Shown here piece by piece: positions 42,073 through 50,934 of a stretch of 64,000 nt of DNA; within the stretch, counting starts at the first letter, position 1; every line of letters begins with the position of its first letter. The stretch is from positions 1 to 64,000 of the forward strand of contig NZ_NFJL01000002.1 in the NCBI RefSeq assembly GCF_002159835.1, in the 5' to 3' direction. Both the position numbers and the translations under genes were made by a program. The stretch is from Blautia sp. An249 (GTDB taxonomy: Bacteria; Bacillota; Clostridia; Lachnospirales; Lachnospiraceae). Below the pieces are notes generated by a model, which searched no databases, was not told the DNA's origin, and saw only the letters and a program-made list of their open reading frames with translations.

Positions 42073-42816
42073 GAAAAACAGGATGCAAAGAAGCATACAC
42101 AGAGGCTGGTGTACCAGATAAAGAAGCAGACTGTGCTGGCCTGCTTTCGTCAGTATGGGCAGCCGACGGCAGAGAAGGGGGCGCAGCCTGGGAGCGTTTG
42201 TGAGGATAGGATTGAGAAAGTAACCTGCACAAAAGAGAAAGAACCAGGGCAGCAGAGGGAAATAATCACTGGAATAAAAATGCGCCGAAGGAAATCCCAG
42301 AGGCGCCAGGAATTTTGCTTCATACAGAAATTCCGGAACCTGGATAAGGGACAGATTGCCGAATCCCAGGAAATGGCGGGTAACCGGATAAAAAAAGAGA
42401 AAAAGCAAAAAACTTACGCACACTCCGACCCGGGGAGAAATTTTAGATAATACGGGATCCAAAAGGATCAGAAGTAAAACGGCGCATCCCAGAAAATTTA
42501 AAATTCCAAACAGTATCAGGCTGTCCGGCAGAATCAGCCAGGTAATCAGGGTAAGAAGCAGGCCGAAACCGTTTAGGAGCAGTCCGCGGCGAAGGTTATG
42601 CCTTCTTCCCCAATGCCAGGAGATACCGGCAATTAAGATAAAAGTACAGCAAATAAAACGCTCCCAGAGGATCACCGGGGGATGCTGAAACCACTGGGGA
42701 GAACGGCCGAAAATAACAAAAATGTCATAACAGAGATGATAAGCAATCATATGAAAAACAGCAAAACCCCGCAGGGCGTCTATCAGATAAAAACGTTGTC
42801 TCAAAGCTGTCTGCAT
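42067..42816 (-). CDS. DUF1624 (HGSNAT-like) membrane acyltransferase
   Basis: A 249-residue membrane protein with about seven helices. The N-terminal RFYLIDALRGFAVFHMIAYHLCYD matches the DUF1624/HGSNAT catalytic family, where a histidine in the second helix carries the acyl group (here one of the His residues around positions 22-27). Later motifs LIAGISWHWGRRHNLRRG and SLLLYLVHQP are also typical. It likely acylates a surface sugar or lipid, but the substrate is unknown. It runs divergently from the DUF1294 gene. Confidence 0.85.
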   Translation of the reverse strand: MQTALRQRFYLIDALRGFAVFHMIAYHLCYDIFVIFGRSPQWFQHPPVILWERFICCTFILIAGISWHWGRRHNLRRGLLLNGFGLLLTLITWLILPDSLILFGILNFLGCAVLLLILLDPVLSKISPRVGVCVSFLLFLFFYPVTRHFLGFGNLSLIQVPEFLYEAKFLAPLGFPSAHFYSSDYFPLLPWFFLFCAGYFLNPILTNAPRLRPLLCRRLPILTKAGQHSLLLYLVHQPLCMLLCILFFS

Positions 42817-42914
42817 GAAAAAATACCTCGCAAATAAGAATACTTTATTATACCATTGAAAAAGAAAAACCTACAAGAGGAGAAACACCTGCATGAAAGG
42901 ATAAGGTACCCATT

Positions 42915-43190
42915 ATGAACAATTTCGATTTGGCAGTCTGCCTGACAGCCGTAAATCTGCTGGCTTTTTTTCTGTTTGGAGTGGATAAATACAAAGCCAG
43001 AAAGAAGAAATGGCGCATTTCGGAAACTACCCTGTGGACGGTCTCCATCCTGGGAGGAAGCCTGGGAGCGTGGCTGGGAATGCAGATTTTCCGACATAAG
43101 ACAAAACATAAAACATTTGTGATAGGAATTCCTGTGCTGTTTGTATGTCAGATTCTTATAGGAACAGGAATTTTAAGATATTTCCAGTAG
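42915..43190 (+). CDS. DUF1294 small membrane protein
   Basis: A 91-residue protein with two or three membrane helices and the family pattern FFLFGVDKYKARKKKWRISE, then LGGSLGAWLGMQIFRHKTKHKTF. DUF1294 proteins are widespread and uncharacterised. The start has a weak ribosome site (AAAGGATAAGGTACC). It is followed by the GreA-like gene after 14 bp, suggesting one transcript. Confidence 0.9.
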   Translation: MNNFDLAVCLTAVNLLAFFLFGVDKYKARKKKWRISETTLWTVSILGGSLGAWLGMQIFRHKTKHKTFVIGIPVLFVCQILIGTGILRYFQ

Positions 43191-43204
43191 AAAGGAAGGA
43201 AAGT

Positions 43205-43708
43205 ATGAGAGAGCAGCTCACAGAAAATGATATAAAGAAAATTCAGGAAGAAATTGACTACCGGAAACTGGTAGTGAGAAAAGAAGCCATTGAGGCAGTT
43301 AAGGAGGCCAGGGCCCAGGGAGACTTAAGCGAAAACTTTGAATACTATGCGGCCAAAAAGGATAAAAATAAAAATGAAAGCCGGATTCGCTACCTGGAGA
43401 GAATGCTGAAAACGGCAAAGGTGGTAAAGGACGAGTCTAAGGAGGACGAGGTAGGACTGAACGACGAGGTGGTATTGTATATGGAAGACGATGAAGAATG
43501 TGAGACTTACAAACTGGTAACTTCTATCCGAAGCAACTCCTTAAGTAATAAAATCAGCATTGAGTCCCCCATTGGAAAAGCGATTCTGGGGCACAAAGTG
43601 CAGGACCGGGTCTATGTGAAAATCAGCGAAAATGCAGGATATTATCTGGTTATCCGCTCCATAAAGAAAAATGTGGGAGAGGAGACAGACCAAATCCGCA
43701 GTTTCTGA
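43205..43708 (+). CDS. greA: GreA/GreB family transcription elongation factor
   Basis: A 167-residue factor that rescues backtracked RNA polymerase by stimulating RNA cleavage. The N-terminal coiled coil contains the tip motif AQGDLSENFEYYAAK, whose acidic pair acts in the polymerase channel; the C-terminal FKBP-like domain contains SPIGKAILGHKVQD. ATG 43205 follows AAGGAAGGAAAG; the longer frame from 43145 overlaps the preceding gene. The middle segment (KDESKEDEVGLNDEVVLYMEDDEE) is more acidic than in housekeeping GreA, so this may be a paralogue. Confidence 0.88.
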   Translation: MREQLTENDIKKIQEEIDYRKLVVRKEAIEAVKEARAQGDLSENFEYYAAKKDKNKNESRIRYLERMLKTAKVVKDESKEDEVGLNDEVVLYMEDDEECETYKLVTSIRSNSLSNKISIESPIGKAILGHKVQDRVYVKISENAGYYLVIRSIKKNVGEETDQIRSF

Positions 43709-43802
43709 TTTTACTAAAAAACAGAAAAGATTTTTCGTTTATTTTACAATAGGAAACAGAAAAGTTTGAAGATTTTATAAAAACAGGGAAAAATCCAGGA
43801 AA

Positions 43803-43841
43803 TTAACAAAGAATTTACCTGGATTTAAAGAAGATTTCACT
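43803..43841 (+). promoter_or_regulatory. PhoP-box array 1 (four 11-bp-phased hexamers)
   Basis: TTAACA (43803), TTTACC (43814), TTAAAG (43825) and TTCACT (43836) start exactly 11 bp apart with five-base spacers. This matches the direct-repeat PhoP/PhoB site of Gram-positive bacteria (TT-A/T/C-ACA). It lies upstream of the Na/Pi cotransporter-phoBR genes. Confidence 0.7.
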
Positions 43842-43877
43842 TTGGGAAAGAAGGGGATGCAAGAGGAAACAGAGAAT

Positions 43878-43916
43878 TTTACACAGATTTTACAATTGGA
43901 TACGGAAAATTTTACA
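43878..43916 (+). promoter_or_regulatory. PhoP-box array 2 (four 11-bp-phased hexamers)
   Basis: TTTACA (43878), TTTACA (43889), ATACGG (43900, degenerate) and TTTACA (43911) again fall at 11-bp steps. It is 37 bp downstream of array 1 and about 70 bp before the cotransporter start, suitable for activation by a phosphate-starvation regulator. Confidence 0.7.
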
Positions 43917-43985
43917 TAAACCCTTTAGAATGTGGGCAAAACTAAGGAGAAAGGTATGGAATACCATGCCGCTTGAGGAGGAGAA

Positions 43986-45758
43986 ATGGATCTATTTAGT
44001 GTACTAACATTAATCGGCGGTCTTGCCCTGTTCCTTTACGGAATGCAGGTTATGGGGGACGGACTTGCAAAAGTTTCAGGAGGAAAACTGGAAAGAATTC
44101 TGGAGAATCTGACTTCCAGCCCTATTAAGGCAGTCTTGCTGGGCGCCGGTGTGACGGCGGTGATTCAGTCGTCATCGGCCACAACCGTTATGGTGGTGGG
44201 TTTTGTAAACTCAGGAATCATGAAACTGTCACAGGCAGTGGGTGTTATTATGGGGGCCAATATCGGTACCACAGTAACATCCTGGATTTTAAGTCTGGCA
44301 GGAATTGAAAGCAGCAACTTTTTCATTCAGCTTCTTAAGCCTTCATCATTTTCACCGATTCTGGCAGCTATTGGAATTGTTTTCATTATGTTCCAGAAAA
44401 ATGAGAAGAGAAAAGACATTGGCTTAATTATGGTTGGATTTGCAGTACTTATGTTCGGTATGGAAACCATGAGCGGTGCAGTAGAGCCTCTGGCAGACGT
44501 ACCGGAATTTACCAGTATTCTGACCATGTTCTCAAATCCGTTGCTGGGACTGCTGGCCGGAGCAATCTTAACGGCAATTATACAGAGCTCCTCAGCATCT
44601 GTGGGTATTTTACAGGCTCTGTGTCTGACAGGAACCGTTTCCTATGGAGTGGCACTTCCCATTATCATGGGTCAGAACATCGGTACCTGTATTACAGCGA
44701 TTTTATCATCCATAGGAACATCCAAAAACGCCAAGAGAGCGGCTGTTGTGCATCTGTCCTTTAACGTAATCGGAACGACGATTTTCATGGTGCTGTTCTA
44801 TACGATTAATGCTTTCGTGCATTTCTCCTTTGTGGGAGACGCTGCTTCACCGGCAGGGATTGCAGTTTTACACAGTACCTTTAATATTTTTGCAACAATT
44901 ATTTTACTTCCTTTCGGTCAATATCTGGTAAAACTGGCCTGCCTGATTATCCGGGATAAAGAAGGGGACGCAAAGGCCAGCCGGGAAGAGGAAGAATTCC
45001 AGGCTCTGGATCCCCGATTTCTGGAGAAACCGGCTTTTGCTATGGAGCAGAGCCGTCATGCAGCCGTACGTATGGCCAGGGAATCTCAGAATGCCTTAAG
45101 TACTGCTCTGGAACTTCTGATGGCCAGATACGATTCTGTGGGAGCCGGAGAAGTAGAACGTCTGGAGGCGAAGGTAGATCGCTATGAGGATGAGCTGGGT
45201 ACTTATCTGGTAAAATTAAGCCATAAAGATTTAAATGCCAAAGACAACCACAGCCTTTCCGTGATGCTGCACTGTATCGGGGATTTCGAGAGAATCAGCG
45301 ATCATGCGGTCAATCTGATGGAATCGGCTCAGGAGCTGTATGACAAAGGCCTTTCCTTCTCCAAAGATGCCAGGGCAGAACTGAAGGTCTTCTGTAAAGC
45401 GGTGAATGACATTGTGGATTCTGCTTATAAAGTCTTTGAGACAGAAGATCAGGAACAGGCGAAAACCATTGAACCTATGGAAGAAGTGATTGATGGAATC
45501 AGTACGGAGATGAAAAACCGTCATATCAAACGTCTGAAAAAAGGAGAATGTACCATAGAAATGGGATTCATCCTTTCAGATATTATTACCGATATGGAAC
45601 GGATAGCGGATCACTGCTCTAACATAGCTGTCTGTGTGGTTCAGGTACTGGAAGATGCCTATGATAACCACAGCTATCTGGATTATATCAAGAATACGGA
45701 TAATGAGGAATTTGATAAAGTAGTTTATGAACTGGAGCAGAAATATCTGCTTCCATAA
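43986..45758 (+). CDS. Na+/phosphate cotransporter with C-terminal PhoU domain
   Basis: A 590-residue protein. The membrane part (about residues 1-310) contains the two inverted QSSSA repeats of the NptA/PiT-II family (VIQSSSATT near 60 and IIQSSSASV near 200) and GANIGTT/GQNIGT. A PhoU-like helical domain follows (about 350-560, LSVMLHCIGDFERISDHAVNL). It imports phosphate and may sense it. Two PhoP-box arrays precede it, and a PhoB/PhoR-like pair follows 30 bp later, so it is the transporter of a local phosphate-starvation unit. AGGAGG precedes the ATG. Confidence 0.93.
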   Translation: MDLFSVLTLIGGLALFLYGMQVMGDGLAKVSGGKLERILENLTSSPIKAVLLGAGVTAVIQSSSATTVMVVGFVNSGIMKLSQAVGVIMGANIGTTVTSWILSLAGIESSNFFIQLLKPSSFSPILAAIGIVFIMFQKNEKRKDIGLIMVGFAVLMFGMETMSGAVEPLADVPEFTSILTMFSNPLLGLLAGAILTAIIQSSSASVGILQALCLTGTVSYGVALPIIMGQNIGTCITAILSSIGTSKNAKRAAVVHLSFNVIGTTIFMVLFYTINAFVHFSFVGDAASPAGIAVLHSTFNIFATIILLPFGQYLVKLACLIIRDKEGDAKASREEEEFQALDPRFLEKPAFAMEQSRHAAVRMARESQNALSTALELLMARYDSVGAGEVERLEAKVDRYEDELGTYLVKLSHKDLNAKDNHSLSVMLHCIGDFERISDHAVNLMESAQELYDKGLSFSKDARAELKVFCKAVNDIVDSAYKVFETEDQEQAKTIEPMEEVIDGISTEMKNRHIKRLKKGECTIEMGFILSDIITDMERIADHCSNIAVCVVQVLEDAYDNHSYLDYIKNTDNEEFDKVVYELEQKYLLP

Positions 45759-45787
45759 AAAGTATAAAAAAGTTCGAGGATGAGTGT

Positions 45788-46456
45788 ATGATTTATTGTG
45801 TGGAAGACGAGAGAAACATTAGAGAACTTTTGGTATATACCTTAGAAACTACAGGATTTGAAGCAAAGGGCATGGCTGACGGCGAAGAGCTGTTCCAGGC
45901 CCTTTCCTGCGATCCTGTGCCGGAATTAATTTTACTGGATATTATGCTTCCGGGAAGGGATGGATATGCCATATTGAAAGAACTGAAGAAATCGGATTTA
46001 TACTGCGATATTCCGGTCATCATGGTAACGGCAAAAGAAGAAGAGCTGGACAAAGTAAAAGGGCTGGACGGCGGAGCCGACGACTATATTACAAAGCCTT
46101 TTGGAATGATGGAGTTTATCGCCAGAGTGAAGGCGGTTATGCGCAGGAGCAGGAAAGAGAAGAATGAACTGCTGCGCTGCGGAGCGCTGGAGATGGATCT
46201 GAAACGGTACGAAGTCCGGGAAAACGGAACACCGGTGGAGCTTACCAGAAAGGAATACGAAGTCTTAAAATATCTGGTAGAAAATCAGGGGATTGTTCTG
46301 ACCAGAGATCAGATGCTGGAGCATGTCTGGGGGTATGACTTTATCGGAGAAACCAGAACCGTGGACGTCCACATCCGTACTTTGAGACAGAAGCTGCAGG
46401 AGGCCGGAAGTATGATAGAAACGGTTCGCGGTGTGGGATACCGGATCCGTACATAG
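45788..46456 (+). CDS. phoB: OmpR/PhoB family response regulator
   Basis: A 222-residue regulator. The receiver domain has the acidic pair in VEDE, the phosphorylated aspartate D51 in LLDIMLPG, and the conserved lysine in TKPFG. The winged-helix DNA-binding domain (about 125-220) has TRKEYEVLKYLVENQG and the VDVHIRTLRQKL recognition helix. It follows the Na/Pi cotransporter and precedes the kinase gene by 12 bp. Phosphate control is inferred from context and from the PhoP boxes upstream. Confidence 0.92.
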   Translation: MIYCVEDERNIRELLVYTLETTGFEAKGMADGEELFQALSCDPVPELILLDIMLPGRDGYAILKELKKSDLYCDIPVIMVTAKEEELDKVKGLDGGADDYITKPFGMMEFIARVKAVMRRSRKEKNELLRCGALEMDLKRYEVRENGTPVELTRKEYEVLKYLVENQGIVLTRDQMLEHVWGYDFIGETRTVDVHIRTLRQKLQEAGSMIETVRGVGYRIRT

Positions 46457-46468
46457 AAGAGGCAGCCT

Positions 46469-47836
46469 ATGAGACAAAGAATTCTTAATCACGTATGTTT
46501 ACTTGTAACGTTATCGGTTGTTCTCACCTTTGTAGCTGTGGTGGGCGTTCTCTATTACAACATTGACGGCAGCAGAAAGGAGACAGTACGGGAAGAAGCG
46601 GAGTATATCAAATATGCCCTGGAGCAGGTGGGTGACAGTTATCTCACAAAAAAGGTGGGGGATGTGACCAACAGCCGGATCACTTTGCTGGATGAAGACG
46701 GAACCGTGCTCTTTGATTCCGTAAAAGATGCCAAGGAGCTGGAAAATCACGGGAACCGTCCGGAATTTGTGAAAGCCAGGAAAGAGGGAAGCTGTGAAAT
46801 GACCCGTTTTTCTGAAACCCTGTCTCAGCAGACTTATTATTATGCCCTCTTGCTGGATTCCGGGGAAGTCCTTCGGGTATCCAAGACGGAAGACAGTATT
46901 TTTTATACCATGAGCACCAGCCTGACTTTGCTTGGAATCTTACTGGGGGTTGTGCTGATTGTGGCTATCCTGGCCAGCCAGAGACAGGTGAAGCAGATTA
47001 TCGCCCCTATCAACCATCTGGATTTGGAACATCCTCTGAAAAATGTACGGTATGAGGAGCTGCGCCCCCTACTGGTACGGGTGGATCAGCAGAATAAACA
47101 GATTGCAGAACAGGTGGAAGAACTGAAGCAGAAACAGTTTGAAAAAGAAAAGGCGGAAATGGTGCGGAAAGAATTCTCCGCTAACGTATCCCATGAACTG
47201 AAAACGCCTCTGATGTCCATTTCCGGATATGCAGAACTGCTTAAAAACGGTATGGTCCGCAGCGAGGACGTTCCGGAGTTCGCCGGCAGAATCTATAAAG
47301 AAGCCAGCCGCCTGAAGACCCTGGTGGAAGATATCATTCAGTTATCCAAGATGGATGAGAGTAAAAATCAGATGCCTTTTGAACAGGTGGATTTATATGA
47401 AATGACAAAAGAAATTGTAAGCAGCGTCCAGGTGCCAGCCGCCCGGAAAAATGTTTCTCTTGAATTTACCGGAGATGCGGTTTCCATGGAAGGCGTCAGA
47501 CAGGTTCTGTATGAAATCTTTTACAATCTTGTGGATAATGCGATTAAATACAACCAGGAAGGTGGAAAAGTAAGCATCTGGCTGAAAGAAGAAAAAAGAA
47601 ATATCTCCTGGACCATCTGCGATACGGGAATCGGCGTGGCGAAAGAAGAACAGGATCGGATTTTTGAGCGGTTTTACCGGGTAGATAAAAGTCACTCCAG
47701 AAGTACAGGCGGTACAGGTCTGGGGCTTTCCATTGTAAAGCACGGGGCGATGCTTCACAGAGCGAAAGTAAACATTGAGAGTGAGCTGGGAAAAGGAACC
47801 GAAATCTCCATCCGTTTTCCAAAGTCCAGAATGTAA
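46469..47836 (+). CDS. phoR: PhoR-like sensor histidine kinase
   Basis: A 455-residue membrane kinase. Two helices (about residues 10-32 and 150-172) enclose an extracytoplasmic sensor. The phosphorylated histidine is H242 in ANVSHELKTPL; the ATP-binding N box (NLVDNAIKYN), G1 (CDTGIGV) and G2 (GGTGLGLSIVKHG) are intact. No clear HAMP domain is present. It should phosphorylate the regulator encoded just upstream. The overlap of functions with the phosphate cotransporter suggests inorganic phosphate status as the signal. Confidence 0.92.
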   Translation: MRQRILNHVCLLVTLSVVLTFVAVVGVLYYNIDGSRKETVREEAEYIKYALEQVGDSYLTKKVGDVTNSRITLLDEDGTVLFDSVKDAKELENHGNRPEFVKARKEGSCEMTRFSETLSQQTYYYALLLDSGEVLRVSKTEDSIFYTMSTSLTLLGILLGVVLIVAILASQRQVKQIIAPINHLDLEHPLKNVRYEELRPLLVRVDQQNKQIAEQVEELKQKQFEKEKAEMVRKEFSANVSHELKTPLMSISGYAELLKNGMVRSEDVPEFAGRIYKEASRLKTLVEDIIQLSKMDESKNQMPFEQVDLYEMTKEIVSSVQVPAARKNVSLEFTGDAVSMEGVRQVLYEIFYNLVDNAIKYNQEGGKVSIWLKEEKRNISWTICDTGIGVAKEEQDRIFERFYRVDKSHSRSTGGTGLGLSIVKHGAMLHRAKVNIESELGKGTEISIRFPKSRM

Positions 47837-47845
47837 GTTTGGCTG

Positions 47846-47874
47846 TTGACTTTATATCTTACAAGTGTAATAAT
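47846..47874 (+). promoter_or_regulatory. PBP promoter with BlaI/MecI-like operator
   Basis: TTGACT (47846-47851), a 17-bp spacer and an extended -10 TGTAATAAT (ending 47874). Between them is TTACAAGTGTAA (47859-47870), a palindrome containing TACA-NN-TGTA, the core of BlaI/MecI operators. No BlaI or BlaR gene is in the window. Confidence 0.55.
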
Positions 47875-47894
47875 AGAAGCGAAAGGAGGCTTCT

Positions 47895-49982
47895 ATGAAA
47901 AAAAGAAAGGTACTGTGGCTCCTTCCGGCGGGGCTTCTGCTACTGGTCCTGCTTCTGTTTCTCTTCTTATGGAAAGGTCTGGGATTATTTGCAGATACGG
48001 AAAACATGCTGCTCTCCTATATGGAGTGCATTGAGTCGGAAGATTATGAGAAAATGTACGGGATGCTTACTAAAGCAAGCCGGGAGACCATCAGCAAAGA
48101 GGAATTCACAGAAAGAAATCAGAACATTTACCAGGGGATTGAGGCCCGGAATATAGAGATTAAAATCAAAGAGAAGAAAGACGAAGGACTTCAGACGGTG
48201 CTGGTCTATGAAACTTCCATGGACACAGCCGCCGGTCTCCTTCAGTTTGAAAATCAGGCCGTATTTACCAGAGAGATAGGAGAAGGCTGCGGACTGGAAT
48301 GGGAACACAGTCTGATCTTTCCCAATCTGGGGAGAGAAGACAAGGTACAGGTGACCACCATACCTGCCCAAAGGGGACAGATTTTAGACAGAAACGGACA
48401 GGTACTGGCCGGCGCCGGAACAGTATCCCAGGTGGGAGTGGTTCCCGGAGAGCTGGACGGACAAAGAGATCTGGAATTTGAGAAGCTGGGAGAGCTTCTG
48501 GAAATGTCGGTGGAAGAAATAGAAACGAAACTGGGCGCCGCCTGGGTGAAGGATGACTCGTTCGTTCCACTGAAGATGCTGGAGAAAATTGACGAGATTG
48601 ATTTACTGTTTTATTCTCAGGAAGAGGCCATTGAGAAACGAAATCTCAGACAGGAGCTTCTGGAACTGCCCGGGGTAATGTTAAGTGATACCGAAACCCG
48701 GGTTTATCCTCTCAAAGAGGCGGCTTCCCACCTGACCGGATATATTCAGGACGTTACGGCAGAGGATTTGGAAGAAAGAGAAGGAGAGGGCTATCATGCA
48801 GGCAGTAAGATAGGAAAAAGCGGTTTGGAAAGCCTGTATGAGAAAGAGTTAAAGGGAAAAGACGGCTGTAAAATCACCATCACAAATTCCCAGGGAACAG
48901 AGAAAGAGGTTCTGGCCTATCAGGTAAAGGAAGACGGACAGGACATTACACTGACCATTGACGCCGGTCTCCAGCGGAAACTCTATGAGAAATTTAAGGA
49001 AGATGAAAGCTGCCATGTGGCCATGAATCCGAAAACAGGAGAGGTCCTGGCTCTGGTCAGCACACCTTCCTATGATGCCAATGATTTTATCTTCGGCTTA
49101 TCCCAGCAGCAGTGGGACGCTTTAAACGAAGATGAGCAGCAGCCTATGCTGAACCGTTTCCGCAACACCTGGTGCCCCGGGTCCTCCTTTAAGCCCATTA
49201 TCGGAGCGATCGGAGTGAGCGCCGGGAAGCTGGATCCCAATGCCGATTTGGGAATGGAAGGGCTTCAGTGGCAGAAAGATCAGACCTGGGGCGGCTATTA
49301 CGTAACCACCCTTCACGAATACAGCACCGCCAACCTGGTCAATGCCCTGATTTATTCAGACAATATCTATTTTGCCAAGGCAGCTCTTCAGATTGGGGCG
49401 GATACTTTAAAAACCAGTCTGGAAGGTCTGGGCTTCGGCGCCCGGGTTCCCTTTGACATCTGGATGACAGAATCCCAGTATTCCAATTCCGGAGAGTTTG
49501 ATACAGAGGTTCAGCTGGCAGACAGTGGTTACGGACAGGGGCAGATGCTGGCAAATCCCCTTCATCTGGCCTGCCTGTATACGGCGTTTCTAAATAACGG
49601 AGACGTAATCAAGCCGAGCCTGTTATATACGGAAGATCCGCAGGCGGAAACCTGGATCAGCCAGGCCTTTTCCCCGGAAGCGGTACAGGCAGTCAGTGAA
49701 GGGCTTCTCCAGGTCATTGAAGATCCCAATGGAACAGGCGCCGGATGCCGGATGGACGCTGTGCGGCTGGCAGGGAAAACAGGTACAGCGGAGATTAAAG
49801 ATACGGTAGACGACGTAAACGGAACAGAACTGGGGTGGCTTGCGGTCTATACGCCGGAAGAATCCCCGGAAAATTCCCTCCTTCTGGTCAGTATGGTAGA
49901 AGACGTGAAAGAACGGGGAGGAAGCGGATACGTAGTAGGGCTGGAAAGAGAGATTCTGGAAGAAATCTATGCCGGAGAATAA
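47895..49982 (+). CDS. MecA-like class B penicillin-binding protein
   Basis: A 695-residue transpeptidase that cross-links cell-wall peptidoglycan outside the membrane. A signal-anchor helix (about residues 7-30) is followed by an NTF2-like MecA_N domain (about 35-145), a PBP dimerisation domain (QVTTIPAQRGQILDRNGQVLA onward) and the transpeptidase. Active-site motifs are SSFK at S430-K433, SDN at 488-490, and KTG at 628-630. The NTF2-like domain puts it in the MecA/PBP3 group, some of whose members have low beta-lactam affinity; resistance is not proven here. GAAAGGAGG precedes the ATG. Confidence 0.92.
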   Translation: MKKRKVLWLLPAGLLLLVLLLFLFLWKGLGLFADTENMLLSYMECIESEDYEKMYGMLTKASRETISKEEFTERNQNIYQGIEARNIEIKIKEKKDEGLQTVLVYETSMDTAAGLLQFENQAVFTREIGEGCGLEWEHSLIFPNLGREDKVQVTTIPAQRGQILDRNGQVLAGAGTVSQVGVVPGELDGQRDLEFEKLGELLEMSVEEIETKLGAAWVKDDSFVPLKMLEKIDEIDLLFYSQEEAIEKRNLRQELLELPGVMLSDTETRVYPLKEAASHLTGYIQDVTAEDLEEREGEGYHAGSKIGKSGLESLYEKELKGKDGCKITITNSQGTEKEVLAYQVKEDGQDITLTIDAGLQRKLYEKFKEDESCHVAMNPKTGEVLALVSTPSYDANDFIFGLSQQQWDALNEDEQQPMLNRFRNTWCPGSSFKPIIGAIGVSAGKLDPNADLGMEGLQWQKDQTWGGYYVTTLHEYSTANLVNALIYSDNIYFAKAALQIGADTLKTSLEGLGFGARVPFDIWMTESQYSNSGEFDTEVQLADSGYGQGQMLANPLHLACLYTAFLNNGDVIKPSLLYTEDPQAETWISQAFSPEAVQAVSEGLLQVIEDPNGTGAGCRMDAVRLAGKTGTAEIKDTVDDVNGTELGWLAVYTPEESPENSLLLVSMVEDVKERGGSGYVVGLEREILEEIYAGE

Positions 49983-50026
49983 AAGTACCGCTGCAAAAAC
50001 GGAAAAGTTTTTGCAGCGGTACTTTT
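49981..50026. terminator. Bidirectional terminator between the PBP gene and nagB
   Basis: A perfect 20-bp stem, AAAAGTACCGCTGC... (49981-50000) with its complement at 50007-50026, a six-base loop, and T/A runs on both sides. It serves both convergent genes. Confidence 0.92.
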
Positions 50027-50038
50027 GATATACAGATA

Positions 50039-50770
50039 TTAAATATCCGTTTCGGATAAAGCGGCCTCGTCTGCCACCAGGATCGCATTGGGATGTAAAC
50101 GTAAAATAGAAGCCGGAACCTGAGGAGTAATCGGACCTTCCAGTACCTGCTTTAAGATAGGCGCTTTATCGGCTCCGCTTACTACAACCAGTACGGTTCT
50201 GGCGCGCATGATGGTTCCGATACCCATGGTATAAGCCTGACGGGGAACATCCTCTGCGCTGGCGAAGAAGCGTTTGTTGGCCTGGATTGTCTTTTCTGCC
50301 AGATCCACGCAGTGGGTTTCATCAGGGAAGAAGTCGCCCGGTTCGTTAAAGCCGATATGTCCGTTGTGCCCCAGACCCAGAAGCTGTAAATCTACCGTTC
50401 CCACTTTACGCAGGATTTCATTGTAAGCGGCGCAGGCTTTGTCGCTGTCCGGCTCAGTTCCATCAGGAACGTAAGTATTTTCCAGAGGGATATTAACCTT
50501 GGAAAACAGATTCTGATTCATGAAGTAACGGTAACTCTGATCATTGGAAGCATCCAGTCCCTTATATTCGTCCAGGTTTACAGAAGTTACCCCTGAGAAA
50601 TCCACATCTCCATTCTGATATTTGGCTGCCAGATATTCATAAGTACCAATTGGAGAAGATCCGGTAGCCAGTCCCAATACACTATTTGGCTTTAAAATCA
50701 CCTGGGCTGCAATGATGTTAGCAGCTTTCCGGCTCATGGCATCATAGTCTTTTGCCTTGTAAACTTTCAT
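50039..50770 (-). CDS. nagB: Glucosamine-6-phosphate deaminase
   Basis: A 243-residue enzyme converting glucosamine-6-phosphate to fructose-6-phosphate and ammonia, linking amino-sugar breakdown to glycolysis. Signatures are GLATGSSPIGTYEYL, SVNLDEYKGL, GLGHNGHIGFNEPG (catalytic His region) and GIGTIMRAR. The short length matches the monofunctional Bacillus NagB class. The start ATG follows AAAAGGAGAAC. No nagA lies beside it, so expression is independent or driven from its own promoter upstream at about 50800. Confidence 0.96.
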   Translation of the reverse strand: MKVYKAKDYDAMSRKAANIIAAQVILKPNSVLGLATGSSPIGTYEYLAAKYQNGDVDFSGVTSVNLDEYKGLDASNDQSYRYFMNQNLFSKVNIPLENTYVPDGTEPDSDKACAAYNEILRKVGTVDLQLLGLGHNGHIGFNEPGDFFPDETHCVDLAEKTIQANKRFFASAEDVPRQAYTMGIGTIMRARTVLVVVSGADKAPILKQVLEGPITPQVPASILRLHPNAILVADEAALSETDI

Positions 50771-50934
50771 AACGAGTTCTCCTTTTCATTTTTATACTTT
50801 AAATTTTATAACGGTTTCCCCATTAATTCAATGATTATTTCTTTTATCCTGTAAACATGCATATTTAGCAGGAAAAATACGCAAACAGGTGAAAATGTGG
50901 TATAGTAACCATATAACGATTAGGAGGAATGAAA

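Noticed and set aside
42109..42450. ORF opposite the DUF1624 gene
   Set aside because: It is an antisense shadow; the DUF1624 frame has the membrane helices and family motifs.
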